A DNA stretch of 64,000 nucleotides from positions 72,987,868-73,051,867 of the forward strand of contig CM022297.1 of assembly GCA_011799875.1 (NCBI GenBank). The letters run 5' to 3'. Position numbers and translations under genes: made by a program. The notes beneath the pieces are model-generated. The model was not told where the DNA came from. It saw only the letters and a list, made by a program, of their open reading frames with translations, and searched no databases. Origin of the DNA: Thinopyrum elongatum. Its lineage: Eukaryota; Streptophyta; Magnoliopsida; Poales; Poaceae. This document shows positions 21,304 to 35,100 of the stretch, piece by piece; positions within the stretch are counted from its first letter, which is position 1; every line of letters starts with the position of its first letter.

Positions 21304-24300
21304 TGTAACACCCCTGTGTAATAAGCATTGTGATCATATGTTAATTATGCCAAGTCATCTTCACTTACAATGCTTGATCATAATGTTTAAACATTTCCAT
21401 TCAAATTTCTCTTTGAAAATCAATTCAAATTCAAGTGCAAAATGAAGTTGCCCAAAAGTTGCTGGAAAAATGTTCACCTTCTAGCAAATATTCCAAAACA
21501 AATTGTTGTTAAGGAAAACAACATCACCATCAACTCAAATGGGCCAAAGCATTTAAAACAGGGCCAAAAGGAGCATTTTAAATGCCATATTCATTTTTGA
21601 AAATTCCAAATGAATTAAAAAACTCACCAAACTTTTTGTGGTAGTAAGGAATATTGCATGTCAATTATTGACGCAAGTGCCACATTTTACAAAAGTCATT
21701 TGAAAGCAAAAGAAATAGAAAACAGAAGGTTTAACAGAAAACAGAAAAAGGAAAAGGAAAAAGACCACTGTGCACTGGGCCTAAGTGCACAGTGCCTGAG
21801 GCCGGCCCATCTCCCTCACCTCCCGCTCTCTCTCTCTCTCTCCTTGCGTGTCGCCATGCCCGTGGCCGCGCCGGCACGCTCCGGTCGTTCGTCGACACGG
21901 CGACGGCCACCGACAGCGAGGGGATAAGGCCTCGGCCTCGTCCATTCCCCCTGGCCACCCTCGCCAGTCTCCCCTCACCTCTCTCATCTCTCCCTCGAGC
22001 TCTCCCCTCCCCACCGAACGAGGCTGACGCAGTCGCCGTCGTGCCTCGCCCGTCCTCGCGGCCATCGAGTCCCTCCGGCCATGCCAAGCTGTCCACGAGC
22101 TCCGTCTCCGTCGACCACGTCTCCCCGTCGAGCCACGCACCACCGGACACCTCCAGGAACTGCCCGACCTCTTCTTCCTCCTCGGATCGCCGGAACGCCG
22201 CCGCCGTGATTCACTGCCTCTGCAGCTCCTAAACCGCCACCGAGCCTCCTTGTGCTCCGCGGTGAGCTCGCCTTCCCTCCCCTTTTGTTTCCACTCTTAA
22301 TCCGTAGCCGTAGCACCACCACCGCCCTCGTTCTGCTCTGGCCGAAGCGTGCTGTCACGGTGGAGCTCGCAGCCGTGGCAACCGGCCGTCCCAGGTCCAG
22401 CTGAGCACATGTGTGTGCTCAGGGCCTCTCCGCGGAGCCGCCTAACCCATTCACTTGTTGGACACGATCTCCCATGTGCTCTTCACTCAAAGCCCGAACT
22501 CCGGCAGCCGTTGTGAGCTCGATTCCGGCGGCCGCAGTCCACTCCAGCCCCTTCCGCCTGTCCCAACGGATGCTCGCGAACAGCAGCTACCCGTAGCCAC
22601 AAACCGCGCTCGAAACCGTCGACCGTAGCGCAATCCCAAGCCCCCGCCGCATTTCTGCCGTCGCCGGAGCGCGCGTCGGCGTTTAAACGCCGGTGGGCCT
22701 GGGATTAGCTAACGCTAATCGCCTCGCTAACAGCCTCTGATAGTGGGCCCTGTTCCTGTAGCACTTAGCTTAGGCGCTAATTAAATCACTAACTAAAACT
22801 GTTATTAGTCTCACTGACAGATCAGGACCACGGGCTAAAAAGATTAATTAGGTTAATCTAAATACTATTTTTATAAACAGTGGCTGACCACTGGGTCCCA
22901 CTAGACCCAGTTGACTGGTCAACCAGCTGACTGGATCAGTCCAGTCACTAACTGGTGGGTCCAGTGGGCCCCCTTTGACTGGTCAAGCCCTCAGTTGACT
23001 TGCTGATGCAACAGTGATGTCATGGTGATGTCATATACCATTTCTGGTAATTTTGCTAAATTAATTAATTCAGAAATTAGCTAAAACTTGTTTAATTCAT
23101 AGAAAATAAACCGTAGCTCAGATCGAAAAACTTTATACATGAAAGTTGCTCAGAACGACGAGACGAATCTGACCATGCCATCTGTTTCTGTGTCGAGACC
23201 CTATACGGAGGTGAACCCGCAACTTTTAGCCTGTTTTCGGTAGATGAATAGTGCATATACACCGGTTAATAATTCCAACTTTAATCCTAAAATATCTAAA
23301 ATGATTTAGACATGTCTTTAGGCAACCCTGCACTGCATGTTAGCATAGCTTACTCTGTGTTTCCTATGTTTGCTGTGTATTTATCTGTTTCTTCCCCTTC
23401 TTCTCTCTTGGTAGATCCCGGTACCGAGATAGTCCCCGAGACTGACGTAGCTCCGGAGGTTGACTACACCGTTGACGACCTTGCCTTTGCCGCCGAGCAA
23501 CCAGGCAAGCACCCCCCTTTTGAACATGCCTATATCACCTATTCTCTTCTCTCTTATGCTTGCATTAGAAATTGCTACTGCTACTGTTTATCCTATTTTC
23601 TGATGCATAGCCTGTTTTTGTAACTACTGTTGTTACCTACCTGCTTGTCCTAAACTGCTTAGTATAGGCTGGATAGAGACCCACCAGAGACCCCCACTTT
23701 GTCCCAAGTTGCCCCGCTGGATTATCAAAAGACTCGACAACCAGGCCCCGGCACCGCACATCACCCCCTTAGTTGTACGACACTGCAGCATTACTATCGA
23801 GTGCCGAGGGTGATACCTCGTTAGCACTTCTGATGTTAACTCTGCAGAGTAGCTATTCGGTCGTGGTCATCGAGGGTGATTCCTCCTTCACCACTCCCGA
23901 TAACGACGCCGTCGTGCAACACCTCAAGTGTGAACCTTGAGGGTGATTCCTCCTAAGTTCACCTTGACGACTACATCAGGTGGAATCCATCGAGGGTGAT
24001 TCCTCAGCTTTTCCCCTGGTGTTTGGACACACAGTTACTATGACTTTAACCATGAACCATGATAAAGTCAGGTCGGCCCTGAGGGGTACCCGCGCGAGCA
24101 TAAGATGCAATTGATGTGTAGTCGGGTGACCAGAGAGAGTACCCGCGAGATAATTACGAGGCGTGGCCGGGCAATCTTAGCCCTTGCCGCAAGTCCTCGA
24201 GACGGGGTGACGGGGTCACATCGATTGTGAGTCTCTGCTCGTTATCGCGCGCTCCTAATTCACTAACGGTTTGGATATTTGATCCGAGTGGGCCTCTGGC

Positions 24301-25495
24301 CCGATAGCACTAACCATCACTTGGGAACAGTTATGGGCACTCTGCGTCGTGGCATCAGCCGAAGCTTACTGGACGTCAGCAAGGAGCGGCACGCGCCGGG
24401 TTGGACCGCGTTAAGCAACTGCCTTGATAGTGTGGGTTGCTAGGTCTGCTCTCGGCCGTGAACGTAACGTGCAGGAGCGCTCAGGGCGAGGGGCCCAGCC
24501 CCCTGGGCGCATAGGTTTAGTCCGGCGTGCTGACCTCTCTATTAAGCCTAGGTCGGGTTGCGGCGTATCGTTTGGCCGAGGCCGGGCATGACCCAGAAAA
24601 GTGTGTCTGGGCGGAGTTAATCGAGCGTGGTGGGTAAGTTGGTGCACCCCTGCAGGGAAGAACTAATCTATGCATAGCCGATCCTCGGTAACGGACGCTC
24701 GGAGTAGTATCCCGATCGATACAACTAGAACTGGATACTTGTGATGAGAAATGGATACTAGGGCTCTAGGATTGCTTTCTCGCAGGTAGTCGAGAAAGGA
24801 TCTCTGGCCAAGGTTGATACTTAATGTTACTACTACTTTATGCTGTACTAATCTACACTCTTCTAATGCTGCAAGACCGCTGAAGATGCTAGTCTTCGAT
24901 AGGACTAGGCCTTCTCTCTATTCTGGCATTTCTGCAGCCCAGTCCACATATACAGCATTTCTTTGATAATGTTGCATATGTAGTGTATATCCTTGCTTGC
25001 TGAGTACTTCGGATGAGTACTCACGGTTGCTTTGCTTCCTCTTTTTCCCCTTTTCCCTTTTGATGCAACCAGACGACGGAGCCCCGGAGTTAGTTGTCCC
25101 CGCCGACGGCTACTTCTACCACCCCGAGGATGGTTACTACTACGAGCTTGCCGATGACCAGGAGTAGGATCGGAGGGTCACAGGCAGGAGGCCTGCGCCT
25201 TTCGGTCATAGCTTTTGTTTTGCCCCGCCTTTCTAAAGGCTTATATGTTTCTGTCTCATATCTGTACTCAGATATCTGATGCTTCCGTTGACGCTTGTAT
25301 GCGAGCTTATGTATTCGAGCCCTCGAGGCCCCTGGCTTGTAATATAAAGCTTGTATGATAGTTAAAAAAATATAAAGCTTGTATGACTTTATTTATGTTT
25401 TAGAGTTGTGTTGTGATTCCTTCAAGTGAGTCCTTAGGCTTGATCATGTGCATTTGCGTGTATGGTTAGTGCACGATTAAGCCAGAGGCGTCACA
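21304..25495 (+). repeat. 5' LTR of element C (4.2 kb)
   Basis: TGTAACACCCCTGTGTAATA to AGGCGTCACA. Includes a CT-rich tract near 21829-21843, GC-rich stretches that give spurious ORFs, and four copies of GAGGGTGATNCCTC (23807-24005). The first 1.55 kb match 30545-32101. Confidence 0.9.
23805..24005 (+). repeat. Four GAGGGTGATNCCTC motifs within the C LTR
   Basis: Copies start near 23807, 23868, 23938 and 23989 at 50-70 bp spacing. Inverted counterparts (GAGGNATCACCCTC-like) lie in both D LTRs at about 33580-33780 and 41070-41270. Possibly a regulatory repeat of this LTR family. Confidence 0.6.
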
Positions 25496-25498
25496 GGT

Positions 25499-25510
25499 TG
25501 GTATCAGAGC
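25499..25510 (+). other. Primer binding site of element C (tRNA-iMet)
   Basis: TGGTATCAGAGC, complementary to the initiator tRNA-Met 3' end, three bases after the LTR end. The leader to the gag ATG (25511-26112) has no ORF of note. Confidence 0.85.
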
Positions 25511-26112
25511 CGACTTCCTGTAGGATTCCCCTTTTCCAACTCCTTGGCCGAAGTTGAGTCTAGTGGTCCAAAACTGTTTTACTAACTTGGTTGTGTGGGT
25601 TACGGGCCCACGTCGCCAACTGGGTGGTATTAGGATCTTTTACTCCTCGTCTTTACTCTGGGACTCTGATCTCTCTTCCTTTCGGGTTAAAATTTTACTA
25701 ACTCTGACATTAGGTTCTCGTGATCACATCCACCCAGAGTTCTGAAATTACCCCCCTTTTCTTCAAGATTGTGGGCTAGGTTCTGCTTACAGGATCCTTT
25801 TATCGAGGACACCCTGTGTTGTCACTTGCAGATTCCTCGCTCCAACAGTTTTCTCCGATGTTGATGTAGCCTTTACTATGTCTCATTGTGTACTTCCTTA
25901 CCGCGTGCCTGTGTGCCGCCTAGCATGTCTAGCTTCTAAATTGCGTCGTTATGCTGTCCGCATGTACCCGACTCAGTGTATGGATCTGTACATCTTAATT
26001 GACTACTGTTTAGTATCAATTACACTGCTCAATTATTGTCGTGTTACATCATGCTTATCGCTAAACACTCGCAATTGCTTTTACTAAATTACCCCTATTG
26101 ATACTTAGCAGG

Positions 26113-27576
26113 ATGGTTAGACCAGGCGGTCGTGGTCGTGGTCGTGCCCCTGAACAACCACCACCGCCAGATTATATGGCAGCTATGATGCAACAATTCG
26201 AGCTCAACCGTCAGTTCATGACTGGGATTATGGCTCAGTTCCTGCATCAGAACAACCAGAACCAGGACCCTGCTGCAATAACTCTGTCGGAATTTGTGCG
26301 TCTCAACCCAACTCAGTTCCGCAACACTGATAAGCCGCTGGATGCTGATGACTCGATTCACGACATCACTCACGAGATGGAGTCCGCAAATGTCTCCCCT
26401 GCCAACTTCGTCACCTTCGCTTCCTTTTTCTTAAATGGTCCCGCTGCTCAATGGTGGGACACACACAAGCGTACACTGCCTGCTGGAACAGTCATTACTT
26501 GGCCTGAGTTCCAGGCTACTTTTCGTGCCCGATATATTCCTCAGGGAATCATGGACCGGATGAGAACTCAGTTCCGCAACCTCACTCAGGGCAACAAGAC
26601 TGTCGAAGCCTATCAACGGGAATTCCTTGATCTGTCCCGCTATGCTGAAGAAGACATCGCCACCGATGCTCGTAGACAAGAGAAGTTCCGTAGTGGACTC
26701 CACCCAGACATCGAGCTTGCACTTGCTGCTCAAGACTTCACCGACTTTGCTACTCTTGTGAACAAGGCTATTCTGGTTGAAACTACTCAAATCAAGCACA
26801 AGGAGTCACAGAAGCGCTATTGTGATGCTGGCTCATCTTCGGGCTTGTCTTCACAAAAGCGATGTATCTGGATTCCTCACATCGTGTATTGTCCAACTGC
26901 ACCTACACCAAGGCCGTACCATGCTGCACCTCGTCTGCCTCCTCCACCATAGAGGCAGCTTCTTCGAGCTGCACCACCCCGAGCTCCTGCAATTCGTCCA
27001 GACAGTGGGCTCTGCTACAAGTGTGGCAAACCAGATCACCTTGCCAGGAACTGCTACCAGAATCAGAAGCAACTGGCTCTGCCTCCTAATGCCCGCAATA
27101 ATAATGCCAGGACTTCTTATGGTCGTGGGCAGGCTTATCACGTCAACATGGCTGAAGCTCAAGATCAACCAGAAACTGTGATGGGTACACTCCTTGTTAA
27201 TTCAGTACCAGCTTCCGTTTTATTTGATTCAGGAGCATCGCATTCATTCATGTCAGCACATTTTGCACTCATGCATGACGTTAAATGTGAAACGCTACAC
27301 CATACCTTAAGGGTAAACACTCCCGCGGGTCAGTGCCAAACCTCTTTGTTCAGTCCTGATGTAATAATTGATATTGAAGGATTGGAGTTTCGTGCATCTC
27401 CCATTATCCTGAACTCGTCCGAAATTGACCTTATTCTCGGAATGGACTGGTTGAAAGCTCATACTGCCGCAATATATTGTGCCCCTAAAGTTGTCCAACT
27501 CCTGCACCCCTCAACTGAGAAAGTGAATTACCATGCTCATATCGTTCAAAATGCCGAGGCTCAATCTATGCCTTGA
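26113..27576 (+). pseudogene. gag-protease region of chromovirus C
   Basis: One frame from ATG 26113 (MVRPGGRGRGRAPEQPPPP) to TGA 27574-27576, interrupted by TAG at 26950-26952. Gag core (retrotransposon gag domain) spans about residues 55-235 with AAQWWDTHKRTL and MRTQFRNLTQG. After the stop comes a CCHC zinc knuckle CYKCGKPDHLARNC (binds RNA), then an aspartic protease with active site LFDSGASHSF and the later ILGMDWL block. Gag packages element RNA and protease matures the polyprotein. The stretch just before the stop (about 26840-26950) looks scrambled against family norms. The frame ends abruptly at 27576, where the polymerase continues in another frame, so a frameshift has separated protease from polymerase. 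Confidence 0.88.
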
Positions 27577-30506
27577 ATGCATTGAACGCTTCTCTTCTTG
27601 AGGGGATCGAAAACATTCCAGTCGTTTGTGACTTCCAGGATGTTTTTCCAGAAGAACTTCCAGGAATACCCCCTGTTAGAGCTATCGAGTTTGTCATTGA
27701 CTTGAAACTAGGCACAACTCCTATTGCGAAGCGTCCTTATAAGATGCCTCCGCACCACCTTCTCGAGCTTAAGGAAGAAATCGACAAGTCACTTAAGAAG
27801 GGTTTCATCCGCCCCAGTTCCTCTACTTGGGGAGCACCTTCACTCTTCGTTAAGAAGAAGGATGGAATTAACCGATTGGTTCAGGATTATCGGCCCATTA
27901 ACCAAGCCACAATCCAGAACAAATATCCACTTCCCTGGATCAATGACTTGTATGATCAACTTGCTGGATCATCGGTGTTTTCTAAACTTGACTTGAGGTT
28001 GGGTTATCACCAGATCCGTGTCCGCGAAGAGGATATTCCCAAGACTGCATTTGTTACTCGCTATGGCTCTTATGAGTACCATGTCATGTCATTTGGCTTA
28101 ACAAATGCTCCAGCCACATTCTCCCGTCTGATGAATTACATCTTCATGGATTACCTCAACAAGTTCATCATGGTATATCTAGATGATATTCTGGTATATT
28201 CAAAGAATACGGAGGAACATGCTGAACACCTTCATCTTGTACTGGAAAGGCTCCGAGAACACCAGTTGTATGCCAAATACTCCAAATGCGAGTTCTGGCT
28301 TTCTGAAGTAACCTACCCTGGACATGTGATTTCCAAGGATGGAATTGCTGTTAACCCGGAACAAGTTCAGGCTATTCTGGACTGGACTCCTCCGAAGTAC
28401 GTCAAGCAAGTGAGAAGTTTTCTTGGCCTCGCAAGCTATTACCGTCGATTTGTCGAGAACTTTTCCAAGATTGCTAAGCCTCTGACTAACCTGCTTCACA
28501 AAGTTGTTAAGCTTGAGTGGACAGACAAATGTCAGGAAAGTTTCCAGACTCTCAAGGACAAGCTAACTTCTGCTCCAGTGCTTGCTCCTCTGGATTCTCG
28601 CAAAGACTTTGTGATATATTGCGATGCCTCTCGTCAAGGATTAGGCTGTGTCCTAATGCAAGAACGAAGAGTAATTGCTTATGCTTCGCGTCAATTGCGT
28701 CCACATGAAGAAAATTATCCAGTGCATGATCTTGAACTTGCTGCAGTGATCTATGCATTGAAGCTGTGGCGACATTACCTTCTTGGTAATAGTTGTGAGA
28801 TTTATACTGATCACCAGATTCTGAAGTACTTGTTTACTCAGCCGGATCTCAATCTCCGCCAACAGCGATGGTTGGAAACAATTATGGACTATGACTGTGG
28901 TATTTCATATACCCCTGGCAAGGCTAATGTCATGGCTGATGCCTTAAGCCACAAGTCCTATTGCAACAACCTCATGGTTAGGCGAGCTCAACCTCATCTT
29001 TATGAAGAACTGCGCAAACTGAACCTGCGTATTGTTCCCCAGGGTTCTCTTAATGACCTTGTGGTACAGCCAGATCTTGAGAAAGCTGTTAAGAATGTGC
29101 AAGCTAAAGATGCTGAAATTGATCTGATGAAGAAAGATCTTCACCTGGAAAAGTACAGGGATTTCTCGCTATCTGAAGATGGAACCTTGTATTTCAGAAA
29201 CCGCATTGTGGTACCTCGCTTCGAGCTTATGACTGACAAGGTCATGAATGATACACCGCTGTCTATTCAACCGGGTAGTACCAAGATGTATCGTGATCTC
29301 CGACAAAGGTACTGGTGGTCTAAAATGAAGCAGGATATTGCTTGCTATGTTGTTGAATGTGATGTTTGCCGTCGCGTTAAAGCAGAACATCAGAAGCCTG
29401 CTGGAATTCTGCAACCGTTACCTAATCCTTTATGGAAATGGGATAAAGTGCAAATGGATTTCATTACTGGCCTTCCCAAGTCACAGAAGGGTCACGATGC
29501 TATTCTTGTCATCGTTGACCAACTCTCTAAGGTTGCACACTTTCTGCCTGTCAAGGAGACTATCATTGCTAGTCAGTTAGCAGAGTTATATATCTCCAGA
29601 ATTGTTTCACTCCACGGTATTCTGAAGGAGATCAGTTCGGACCGTGACGGTCTATTCACCTCAAAGTTCTGGGAAAGTTTCCAAGAAGCTATGGGAACTC
29701 ATTTTACCTGGAGTTCTGCTTATCACCCCCAGTCCCAAGGCCAAGTCGAGCGAGTCAATCAGGTGCTTGAAGATATGCTGCGAGCTTGTGTTATTTCCTT
29801 CGGCAAGAAGTGGGAAGAATCTCTCCCATATGCCGAATTCTCTTACAATAATAGCTATCAAGCCAGCTTGAAAATGGCCCCCTTCGAAGTACTCTATGGA
29901 TGTAAGTGTCGAACCCCTCTGAATTGGTCAAAAACTGGGGAACGACCGCTCGTGGGACCGGATATTATCCAACACGCCGAAGAACAAGTCCGTATCATTC
30001 GAGAAAATCTCAAGGTGGCTCAGGACCGCCAGAAGAGCAACTATGATCGCAAACGATGGGGTTTGATTTGTCAACCTGGTGATCAAGCTTATCTGCGTGT
30101 CACTCCTATGAAGGGCACGCACCGCTTCAAAATTAAGGGCAAGTTAGCTCCACGCTACATTGGTCCTTTCCGCATTGTTGCAAGACGTGGTCAGGTGGCT
30201 TATAAACTGGAGTTGCCACCGCAATTCTCTCATATCCACGACGTCTTCCATGTGTAGCAACTACGTCGTTGCTTCAAGGAGTCTCCGCACCGAGCAATGG
30301 ATCACGAGATGCTTGAATTGCAAGATGATCTTTCTTATAAGGAGCATCTGATCCGCATTCTCGATGAAGCTGAACGTCGAACCCGTCAGAAGACGACCAA
30401 GTTCCTGAAAGAGCAGTGGTCAAATCATACAGAAGATGAAGCCACATGGGAACGCGAGGATCATCTTCGAACGAAATACCCCGACCTCTTTTCTTCTACC
30501 TCCTGA
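27573..30506 (+). pseudogene. pol region of chromovirus C: RT, RNase H, integrase, chromodomain
   Basis: Open from ATG 27573 to TAG 30255-30257, then in the same frame to TGA at 30504-30506. Reverse transcriptase keeps [10 protein letters not shown] near residue 200. RNase H has [15 protein letters not shown] near 345-360. Integrase has [18 protein letters not shown] and [13 protein letters not shown], the D, D and E of the catalytic core. The integrase zinc finger is damaged: the segment before [11 protein letters not shown] reads [10 protein letters not shown] where element D has [12 protein letters not shown], so both His of the HHCC finger are gone (CDVCRR cysteines remain). After the stop (FHV*QLRR; Ser in D) follows a chromodomain (FLKEQWSNHTEDEATWE) that would target integration to marked chromatin. 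Confidence 0.9.
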
Positions 30507-30529
30507 ATTCTCAGGACGAGAATTTCTTT

Positions 30530-30544
30530 TAGAGGAGGAGAATT
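30530..30544 (+). other. Polypurine tract of element C
   Basis: TAGAGGAGGAGAATT directly before the 3' LTR. The same tract, complemented, flanks the D LTR at 36288-36302. Confidence 0.8.
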
Positions 30545-32101
30545 TGTAACACCCCTGTGTAATAAGCACTGTGATCATCTGTTAATTATGCCAAGTCATC
30601 TTCACTTGCAATGCTTGATCATAATGTTTCAACATTTCCATTCAAATTTCTCTCTGAAAATCAATTCAAATTCAAGTGCAAAATGAAGTTGCCCAAAAGT
30701 TGCTGGAAAAATGTTCACCTTCTAGCAAATATTCCAAAACAAATTATTGTTAAGGAAAACAACATCACCATCAACTCAAATGGGCCAAAGCATTTAAAAC
30801 AGGGCCAAAAGGAGCATTTTAAATGCCATATTCATTTTTGAAAATTCCAAATGAAATCAAAAACTCACCAAACTTTTTGTGGTAGTAAGGAATATTGCAT
30901 GTCAATTATTGAGGCAAGTGCCACATTTTACAAAAGTCATTTGAAAGCAAAAGAAATAGAAAACAGAAGGTTTAACAGAAAACAGAAAAAGAAAAAGGAA
31001 AAAGGCCACTGTGCACTGGGCCTAAGTGCACAGTGCCTGAGGCCGGCCCATCTCCCTCACCTCCTGCTCTCTCTCTCTCTCTCCTTGTGTGTCGCCGTGC
31101 CCGTGGCCGCGTCGACGCGCTCCGGTTGTTCATCGACACGGCGACGGCCACCGACAGCTAGGGGATAAGGCCCCGGCCTCGTCCATTCCCCCTGGCCTCC
31201 CTCCCCTCACCTCTCTCGTCTCTCCATCGAGCTCTCTCCCTCCCCACCGAACGAGGCCGACGTAGTCGCCGCCGTGCCTCGCCCGTCCTCGCGGCCACCG
31301 AGTCCCTCCGGCCACGCCAAGCTGTCCACGAGCTCCATCTCCGTCAACCACGTCTCCCCGTCGAGCCATGCGGCGCCGGACGCCTCTAGGAACTGCCCCG
31401 ACCTCTTCTTCCTCCTCGGATCGCCGGAACGCCGCAGCCGTGATTCACCATCTCTGCAGCTCCTAAACCGCCACCGAGCCTCCTTGTGCTCCGCGGTGAG
31501 CTCGCCTTCCCTCCCCTTTTGTTTTCGCTCTTAATCCGTAGCCGTAGCGCCGCCACCGCCCTCGTTCTGCTCTGGCTGAAGCGTGCCGTCACGGTGGAGC
31601 TCGCAGCCATGGCAACCAGCCGTCCCAGGGCCAGCACAGCACATGTGTGTGCTCAGGGCCTCTCCACGGAGCCGCCTAGCCCATTCACTTGTTGGACACG
31701 ACCTCCCGTGCGCTCTTCGCTCGAAGCCCGAACTCCGGCAGCCGCCGTGAGCTCGATTCCGGTGGCCGCAGTCCACTCCAGCCCCTTCCGCCTGTCCCAA
31801 CGGATGCGCGCGAACACCAGCTACCCGTAGCCACAAACCGCGCTCGAAACCGTCGACCGTTGCACAATCCCGAGCCCCCGCCACGTTTTTGCCGTCGCCA
31901 GAGCGCGCGCCGGCGTTTAAACACCGGTGGGCCTCTGTCGCATGGACCCCACGTGTCAGGGGATTAGCTAACGCTAATCGCCTCGCTAACAGCCTCTGAT
32001 AGTGGGCCCCGTTCCTGTAGCACTTAGCTAGGCGCTAATTAAATCACTAACTAAAACTGTTATTAGTCTCACTAACAGATCGGGCCCACGGGCTAAAAAG
32101 A
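30545..32101 (+). repeat. 3' LTR of element C, truncated
   Basis: First 1557 bp of the LTR, TGTAACACCC up to GGGCTAAAAAGA, colinear with 21304 onward. Interrupted by insertion of element D at 32102. Confidence 0.9.
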
Positions 32102-35100
32102 TGTGACACCCCCGGCTTAATCATGCACTAATCATACACGCAAATGCACATGATCAAGCCTAAGGACTCACTTGAAGATATCACAACACAACTCTAAAAC
32201 ATAAATAAAGTCATACAAGCTTTATATTACAAGCCAGGGGCCTCGAGGGATCAAAAGCTCGCATACAAGCGTCAGTGGAAGCATAAGATATCTGAGTACA
32301 GATACAAAAAGAAAGACAAAATAAGCCTTTAAGAAGGCGGGGCAAAAGAAAACATTATGATCGAAAGGCGCAGGCCTCCTGCCTGGGACCCTCCGAACCT
32401 ACTCCTGGTCGTCGGACGGCTCCTCGTAGTAGTACTCGCCAGGAGGGTAGTGGTAGTAGCCGTAGGCGGGGGCAGCTGGCTCAGGGGCTCCGTCATCTGG
32501 TTGCATCAAACGGATATGGGAGAAAAAGAAAGCAAAGCAACCATGAGTACTCATCCGAAGTACTCAGCAAGCAAGGATCTACACTACATATGCAACATTT
32601 TCAAAGGAAAGGCTGTATATGTGGACTGGGTTGCTGAAATGCCAGAATAGAGGGAATAGCCTAGTCCTATCGAAGACTAGCATCTTCATCATCTTTAGCG
32701 GTCTTGCAGCATTAGAAGAGTGTAGAAAAACATAATGTAAAGTAATAGTAGTGTCATCAACCTCGCCCAGAGATCCTTCCTCGACTCCCTGTGAGAAAGC
32801 AATCCCAAAGCCATACTATCCAATTATCATCTCAAGTGTCAGGTTCTAGTTGTATCCATCGGGATACAACTCCGAGTGTCCGTTACCGTAGGACAGGCTA
32901 TCGATAGATGTTTTCTTCCCTGCAGGGGTGCACCAACTTACCCGACACGCTCGATTGACTCTGGACAGACACACTTTTCTGGGTCATACCCAGCCTCGGC
33001 CAAATGACACGCCGCAACCCGACCAAAAACTTAACAGAGAGGTCAGCACACCGGACTAACCTATGCGCACAGGGGTCTTGGGCCTTCGCCCTGCGCGCCC
33101 TGCATGTTGCGAGGATGCTCCGGAAGCAGACCTAGCCCCCTTAATACAAGTGCGGGCTTAACCAGTCCAATCCAGCGTGCGCTGCTCCTTACTGACGTCT
33201 ATTAAGCTTCGGCTGATGTATACGACGCAGAACGCCCGTACTATGCCCACGTGATGGTTAGTGCTTTTGGGCTGGAGGCCCCTCGGATCAAATATCCAAA
33301 CCATTAGAGGATTAGGAGCGCGCGGTAACGAGCAGAGACTCACGATCAATGTGACCCCGTCGCCCCGTCTCGAGGACTTGCTGCAAGGGCTAAGAATGCT
33401 CGGCCGCGCCTCGTAGTTATCTCGCGGGCACCCTCCAGGTCAACCCGTCTCCACATCACTCGCATCACATGCTCGCGCGGGTACCCCTCAGGGCCGACCC
33501 ATCTTTATCCAGTTTAATCAGTAACAATAGTGATGTAAAGGCAGTCCGTGTGGCTACCACATCAAGAAGGAATCCGAGGCATCACCCTCGTTGGATTCCC
33601 ACCTGATGTAAACATCAAGGTGAACGTAAGAGGAAATCACCCTCGAGGTCCACACTTGAGGTGTTGCACGACAGCGTCGTTATCGGGAGTGGAAAAGGAG
33701 GAATCACCCTCGATGACCACGACCGATTAACTAACCTACAAGGTTGTCATCAGAAGTGCTGACGAGGTATCACCCTCGTCACTTGATAGTAACCCAGTAG
33801 CGTCAAGCAACTAAAGGGGAAGTGATGTGCGGTGCTGGGGTCTGGTCTTCGACCCCATTGATTGGGTCTTCTGATAATCCAGTGAGGCAGTCGGGACAAA
33901 GTGGGGTCTCTGATGGGTCTCTACCCAGTCTATACTACACAGTTTAGGATAAACAGGTAGGTATCAAAAGTAGTTACAAAAGCAGGCTATGCAACAAAAG
34001 TAGGATGAACAGTAGTAGCAGCAGATTCTAATGCAAGCATAAGAGAGATAGAGTAGGCGATATCGGTATGCTCAAAATGGGGTGCTTGCCTGGAAGCTCT
34101 GCGGCAAGGGTCTGGTCGTCCACGATGTAGTCGTACTCCGGGGTGGCATCTTCCTTGGGGACTACATCAGAGTCAGGGTCTAATGAGAGAGAACAGGGAG
34201 AGGAAACAGATAAATACACAGCAAACAATGCAACACAGAGCATGCTATGCCTAGGATGCAGTGCAGGGTTGCCTAAAGATGCATCTAAGTCATTTTAGTT
34301 ATTTTAGGATTAAAGTGGGATTTATTAACCGGTGTATATGCACTATTCATCTACCGGAAATGGAAGGAAAGTTGCGGGTTCACCTACGTAGAGGGTTCCG
34401 ACATGGAAACAAACGACACGATTGGATTCGTCTTGTCATTCTGATCAACTTTCATGTAGAAAGTTTTTTGATCCGAGCTACGGTTTATTTTCTATGGATT
34501 TTCAAATATTATAACATTTTCTGGAATTATTTTTATTAACAGAAATTCATTATGACATCAGCATTGCGTGGGGATGACGTCAGCAGTCAACAGACTCGCT
34601 GACCAGGTCAAAACTGACCTGTGGGTCTAGTGGGACCCACATGTCAGCCTTTGTTAGCTTAACAGTGGATTAAACTAACTAACAGGGTTAATTAGGGGTG
34701 TGGGCCCCTTATGTCAGTGAGTGATTTGGTTAAACTAATTACTTTTATTTATAAAAACACTTATTACACTAATTACCAGAAGAGTGCCCACATGTCAGTG
34801 GCTGGGGCTGCCCAGTCAGCACATTGACTGGGTTAACCCAGTCAACGGGGCCCCCAGGGCCCACTAGTCAGCGGCCCAGGGGCGGGGCCCACTGAGCCAC
34901 ATCGGCATCGGCGCCGGAGAGAGCTCCGGCGACCATTTGTACGGTGGCCGAACGCCGGAGCTTGTCGGAAAACCACTACAGAGGCCCGTTCGGCGCGCGG
35001 TTAGGTTCATTCGAACGGGCTCTCGCCCGCGCATCGATCTATGGCGGCGGTTTGACCAGAAACAGCCGGAGACGGTGGTGGCTAATAGCGGAGCAGACGC

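Larger units (their letters stand above)
21304..32101 (+). mobile_element. Element C: gypsy chromovirus (Tekay-like), degraded
   Basis: The 5' LTR is 21304-25495, followed by a tRNA-iMet primer site, gag-protease, reverse transcriptase, RNase H, integrase and chromodomain, a polypurine tract and a 3' LTR from 30545 that is interrupted at 32101 by element D. Domain order (integrase last, then chromodomain) is that of Ty3/gypsy chromoviruses, and the very long LTRs fit the Tekay/Del clade. Coding parts carry at least two nonsense codons and one frameshift. It is inserted in the Angela-type LTR. The 3' remainder of its 3' LTR is missing beyond D. Confidence 0.9.

Noticed and set aside
21731..22358. 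Several 120-146 residue ORFs on both strands, and similar ones at 31130-31967 and 35117-35926
   Set aside because: They lie in GC-rich LTR parts of the chromoviruses and are not conserved in frame between LTR copies.
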